Assembly (NCBI GenBank): GCA_046590195.1
Contig: JBKJTP010000266.1
Span: 1 to 8,938, forward strand
Direction: 5' to 3'
DNA length: 8,938 nucleotides
DNA from: JBKJTP01 sp046590195
Lineage (GTDB): Bacteria > Bacteroidota > Ignavibacteria > Palsa-1295
Shown here: positions 6,526-8,938 of the stretch, in pieces
Layout: each line of letters opens with the position of its first letter
How positions within the stretch are numbered: the stretch's first letter is position 1
Program-made: the position numbers and the translations under genes
The notes under the pieces: model-generated
The model's input: only the letters and a program-made list of their open reading frames with translations
The model's database searches: none
Told to the model about the DNA's origin: nothing

Positions 6526-6723
6526 CGTCATTTCGAGCGACGCTGAACGGAACGAGCGTTGCGAAGTGTAGTGAAGCGGAGTCGAGAAATCCCCTTCGGT
6601 CGGGCAGGAAGTTCGATCCCCTTCGGTCGACGGTCTGGTTCGCCGACCGAAGGGGATTTCTCGACTTCGTTCGTATTCATTTCGGCTATCGCCTCATGAA
6701 TACTCACTCCGCTCGAAATGACG
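6526..6723. repeat. Composite palindromic intergenic repeat (MITE- or REP-like)
   Basis: The outer arms CGTCATTTCGAGCG (6526-6539) and CGCTCGAAATGACG (6710-6723) are a perfect 14-bp inverted repeat. Inner arms at 6581-6602 and 6644-6665 are a perfect 22-bp inverted repeat (left arm begins GTCGAGAAATCCCC). A third partial copy, ATCCCCTTCGGTCG at 6616-6629, duplicates 6589-6602 in direct orientation in the loop. The right arm holds its own stem GTATTCAT/ATGAATAC (6673-6680 with 6696-6703), absent from the left arm, so the arms are unequal. Open frames on both strands across it are products of the palindrome. Sequences of this kind (GTCATTTCGAGCG... GAGAAATCCC) recur between genes in many Bacteroidota-like genomes to my knowledge; mobility is inferred, since no transposase or target duplication is seen. 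Confidence 0.8.
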
Positions 6724-6739
6724 ACTCGTCCTGCGTGAT

Positions 6740-6790
6740 CCTCCACCTCGAAGAGGGGGAGGTGCCCAAAGGGCGGAGGGGGTTGGTGGC
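6740..6790. repeat. GC-rich double-hairpin intergenic element
   Basis: CCTCCACCTC (6740-6749) pairs with GAGGGGGAGG (6753-6762) with one mismatch around a 3-base loop, directly followed by GCCC-AAA-GGGC (6764-6774) and a G-rich tail GGAGGGGGTTGG. It abuts the preceding palindrome with only 16 bases between. The pattern of a purine/pyrimidine-skewed CTCC/GGAGG hairpin with GCCC-AAA-GGGC resembles a widespread interspersed element of environmental bacteria; family membership is inferred from memory of the pattern. Confidence 0.55.
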
Positions 6791-7011
6791 GCGGGGAAGA
6801 ATCGTCTAAGATACCAGGCACGTCTACAACAACCATAACCAACTCTTACGCACTCAACCGCAGAAACACAGCCCTCCCTTACACGTACGCGCGCCTAGCG
6901 CGAGAGTCCATCAAGAATAGCATATACTGCCAACTCAACAGTTGCCACGGATTGTTGTAGCACAACAGAGATTTATTCGTCTGAACAGGCGAATCACTTT
7001 CTCCGTGGTAT
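6791..7011. promoter_or_regulatory. Leader of the efflux operon, probable promoter region
   Basis: About 220 non-coding bases. TATACT (6923-6928) is a fair -10 candidate without a matching -35. Nearby dyads are CGCGC/GCGCG (6888-6892 with 6898-6902), CAACAGTTG (6936-6944) and TGTTG/CAACA (6953-6957 with 6963-6967). No regulator gene is present, so the controlling protein, if any, is encoded elsewhere. Confidence 0.35.
6975..6994. promoter_or_regulatory. 20-bp dyad before the tolC-like gene, candidate operator
   Basis: ATTCGTCTGA (6975-6984) is mirrored by ACAGGCGAAT (6985-6994); nine of ten base pairs match, the exception being a T/G position. It ends 17 bases before the ATG at 7012. Size and symmetry suit a TetR-like dimer site, a common control of efflux operons. 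In RNA the same bases form an 8-bp stem with a GAAC loop close to the ribosome-binding zone, so a translational role is an alternative. Confidence 0.45.
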
Positions 7012-8550
7012 ATGACTTGCTCCTTGGCCGCTCGTCCAAACTCATCCACCTACGTTTTGCCGCTTCGCTACTTCACCTTCCTACTGTTACTGATCGCGCT
7101 GGCGACCGATGCCCTTGCGCAGTCACGCATCCAGCTTTCGCTCGATGACGCCCTCGACCGCGTCGGCGAGCAGAACGAAGAGCTGCGTGTAGCCATCGCC
7201 GGACTCCGCCGTGCCGAAGCCAACGAGCAGATCGCCAATAGCGGCTTTTGGCCGCAGATCTCAGCAAGCGCTACGTATTCGAAGACGCTGATCTCGCAGT
7301 ATGAGTCGGCGGCGAGCGATGTCAACGATCAGCCTGCCGACACCAGCAAAGGCGGACTCGATATTGGCTCGCTCCTTGGCAATCTGCCATTCGGCAGGGA
7401 AGACGTCTGGACGCTCGGGCTGAATGCCTCGCAAGCGATCTATATGGGTGGCCGACTGCACGCACAAGCAGAGGCGGCAGCTTCGAGAGCCGAGTCCTCA
7501 AAGATCGAGATCACGTCACAGCAAGCACAGATGCTGCTCAATGTCACGCAGGCCTACTACGATGCGTTGCTTGCCGATCAGCTCACGAGCATCGCCCGCG
7601 CATCGATCAGGCAAAGCAACGAGGCGCTCGAAGATATTCAACTTGCATTCACTGTGGGTCAGCGCGCCGAGTACGATGTGCTTCGTGCCCGAGTAGCTCG
7701 CGATAATCAGATACCAACCGTCGTTGAGCGCGAGAACACGCGCCAGCTTGCACACCTGCGATTGAAGCAGTTACTCAATCTGCCGATGCAGGATTCGCTG
7801 ATCCTTACGGGGAGCGTTCGAGATTCAAGCGCACGATTTGCGGCAATCGCTGACACCACATCCGACATGCGAGCACCCGTCCAACAATCATCGCTGAACA
7901 TCGATGCTTCACGTGCTCAAGTAGATATCGCAGCAAGCGAAGGACTTCCACAGGTCAGCGTATCGACACGTTACGCACCGACCGCTTACGAGATGTTCCC
8001 CGGCTTCGATGATTGGCGCGCAGACTGGACGCTATCGCTCAACGCATCCATCCCGATCTTCACCGGCGGACGTATCTCCGGAAGTATCGACGCAGCCGAA
8101 GCAAGCGTAGCAGAAGCAGAAGCAAGACTAGCTCAAGCGAAGGAAGCTGCCTCGCTGGATGCGAAAGCAACGTACAACGAATATGAGCAGGCGATTGCGG
8201 CGCTAAAGGCGGCTGAAGGCGCTGGAGATCTTGCAGAGCGCACCGTGACACTTGCACAACTTCGATTCAATGAAGGCATCTCGACGCAGCTTGAAGTAAG
8301 CGACGCACGCTTGCAACGTGATATTGCGCTATCGAACGAGGCACGCGCTAATCGCAACTATCAAGTTGCTCGTGCGAAGATGTCGTTGCTGAACAGACTA
8401 CCACTCGGCGGATCCGCTGCCGGACTCGGCGGAACATCCACTGCTGCATCGCAGGCCGCGCAATTGCAATCGGCTGGACAATCAACACAAACAACTCCCG
8501 CAACTGGCGCCGCGAATACAGGCGCATCTTCGGGAGGATTCGGACAATGA
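7012..8550 (+). CDS. TolC-family outer membrane efflux protein
   Basis: 512 residues; forms a trimeric channel-tunnel through the outer membrane for an efflux or type I secretion pump. A signal peptide with hydrophobic core FTFLLLLIALATDALA-QS ends near residue 37. The two tandem OEP repeats are evident: the first has long coiled-coil helices with MLLNVTQAYYDALLADQLTS and the short strand LNASQAIYMGGRLHAQ (137-152); the second has the equivalent LNASIPIFTGGRISGS (343-358) followed by a long Ala/Glu-rich helix EASVAEAEARLAQAKEA and QLRFNEGISTQLEVSDARLQ. This internal duplication is the hallmark of the family. After SLLNRL (about 463) comes a 48-residue Gly/Ser/Ala/Thr/Gln-rich tail, unlikely to fold. 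The 7012 ATG gives an 18-residue N-region; TTG at codon 17 would give a shorter signal peptide. No clear Shine-Dalgarno. Specific substrate cannot be told. Confidence 0.93.
   Translation: MTCSLAARPNSSTYVLPLRYFTFLLLLIALATDALAQSRIQLSLDDALDRVGEQNEELRVAIAGLRRAEANEQIANSGFWPQISASATYSKTLISQYESAASDVNDQPADTSKGGLDIGSLLGNLPFGREDVWTLGLNASQAIYMGGRLHAQAEAAASRAESSKIEITSQQAQMLLNVTQAYYDALLADQLTSIARASIRQSNEALEDIQLAFTVGQRAEYDVLRARVARDNQIPTVVERENTRQLAHLRLKQLLNLPMQDSLILTGSVRDSSARFAAIADTTSDMRAPVQQSSLNIDASRAQVDIAASEGLPQVSVSTRYAPTAYEMFPGFDDWRADWTLSLNASIPIFTGGRISGSIDAAEASVAEAEARLAQAKEAASLDAKATYNEYEQAIAALKAAEGAGDLAERTVTLAQLRFNEGISTQLEVSDARLQRDIALSNEARANRNYQVARAKMSLLNRLPLGGSAAGLGGTSTAASQAAQLQSAGQSTQTTPATGAANTGASSGGFGQ
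8532..8538 (+). promoter_or_regulatory. Strong Shine-Dalgarno (GGGAGGA) inside the tolC-like tail
   Basis: GGGAGGA lies 8 bases before the ATG at 8547, the only strong ribosome-binding site I found in the window. It is embedded in codons for the Gly-rich end of the preceding protein and decides the start of the following gene at 8547 over the in-frame ATG at 8562. Confidence 0.85.
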
Positions 8551-8938
8551 TCTTTCACCCTATGCGATCAATTGTTTTATTCCTGACGCTCGGACTTATT
8601 CTCGCATCATGCGGGAAGAAGGAGGAAGTGGTCACCACAGAGCGAGTAGTAACGATCACCTCCGAGTCATGGACAATCGCTGATCTCGGCGTGCTTGAAT
8701 CAGGTCCGGCGATCTCCGGCACACTGACGCCGAAGCGCAAAGCAACGATCCGTGCACAAATGGGTGGTGCCATCATGCTGATGAATGCTGAACAAGGTCA
8801 GGCCGTTAGTGCGGGACAGACGCTCGCTGTACTCGATGACCGCTCACTCACCGATGCAGTATCATCGGCACAGTCAGCTATCTCGACTGCTCGGAGCAAC
8901 GTGGCGCTTTCCCAACGAGAAGAGGAGAGGCTTGAGAC
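8547..8938 (+). CDS. Efflux periplasmic adaptor (membrane-fusion) lipoprotein, C-terminus beyond window
   Basis: 130 codons are visible, open to the right edge. The N-terminus is a lipoprotein signal: MRSIVLFLTLGLILASC with lipobox L-A-S-C and lipidated C22, followed by GKKEE. ISGTLTPKRKATIRAQMGGA (56-75) and AEQGQAVSAGQTLAVLDD (81-98) form the split biotinyl-lipoyl domain of HlyD/AcrA-type adaptors ('GxV...G..V..GQ.La.LD'), and DAVSSAQSAISTARSNVALS (103-122) starts the alpha-helical hairpin that docks to TolC. Its ATG overlaps the TGA of the tolC-like gene (ATGA), so both subunits are probably made in fixed ratio. Adaptors of this kind join a TolC channel to an RND (or ABC) pump, which should lie downstream. 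The initial MIFHP is short for a lipoprotein n-region, but the ribosome site supports it. Confidence 0.92.
   Translation, partial: MIFHPMRSIVLFLTLGLILASCGKKEEVVTTERVVTITSESWTIADLGVLESGPAISGTLTPKRKATIRAQMGGAIMLMNAEQGQAVSAGQTLAVLDDRSLTDAVSSAQSAISTARSNVALSQREEERLE

Noticed and set aside
6526..6790. CRISPR array
   Set aside because: Repeats are inverted and few, with no regular spacers and no cas genes.
6522..6842. Pair of opposed open frames of about 95 and 104 codons
   Set aside because: Both lie across the palindromic and GC-rich repeats and mirror each other; no ribosome site and no recognisable domain.

Overview
The window looks like chromosomal DNA of a Gram-negative bacterium, by eye around mid-50s % GC. 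The secreted and outer-membrane proteins (signal peptides, a lipobox, a TolC-type channel) fix the envelope type. The divergent membrane pyrophosphatase (a subfamily known from Chlorobium limicola), the patchy use of Shine-Dalgarno sites and intergenic palindromes of a style I associate with Bacteroidota/Chlorobiota genomes suggest that broad group. This placement is an inference; no rRNA or marker gene is present.

Layout, left to right. Positions 1-2658 carry a minus-strand pair: speA (biosynthetic arginine decarboxylase, 643-2658) followed by an exported protein of unknown function (646 down past the left edge). The two overlap by four bases (ATGA), so they are probably co-translated. Positions 2659-3088 are a gap holding a C-terminal remnant of a DMT/EamA-type transporter (2939-3067, plus strand) that has lost its N-terminal part. 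A solitary HicB-type antitoxin-like gene follows on the minus strand (3089-3328) with no HicA toxin in sight. Positions 3329-3763 are about 435 bases without a convincing gene.

Positions 3764-6433 encode a membrane-bound proton-pumping pyrophosphatase (hppA type) with all the substrate-binding motifs, a lysine at the K+-independence position, and an unusual N-terminal signal peptide plus Ser/Thr/Ala-rich extension. It ends in two consecutive hairpins, the second a strong intrinsic terminator. Positions 6526-6723 are a complex palindromic repeat and 6740-6790 a second GC-rich hairpin element; both look like interspersed intergenic repeats, not genes.

Positions 7012-8938 begin an efflux operon: a TolC-family outer-membrane protein (7012-8550) overlapped by four bases (ATGA) by a lipoprotein membrane-fusion protein (8547 to the right edge). 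The inner-membrane pump (RND or ABC) would be expected just beyond the window. A 20-bp near-palindrome sits 17 bases before the tolC-like start and is a candidate operator.

The modules are functionally independent: polyamine synthesis, PPi-driven proton pumping and efflux/secretion. I did not find a clearly new multi-gene system. The points most worth a second look are the divergent pyrophosphatase with its exported extension, the eroded transporter/orphan HicB junction, the composite palindrome and the efflux-operon dyad.
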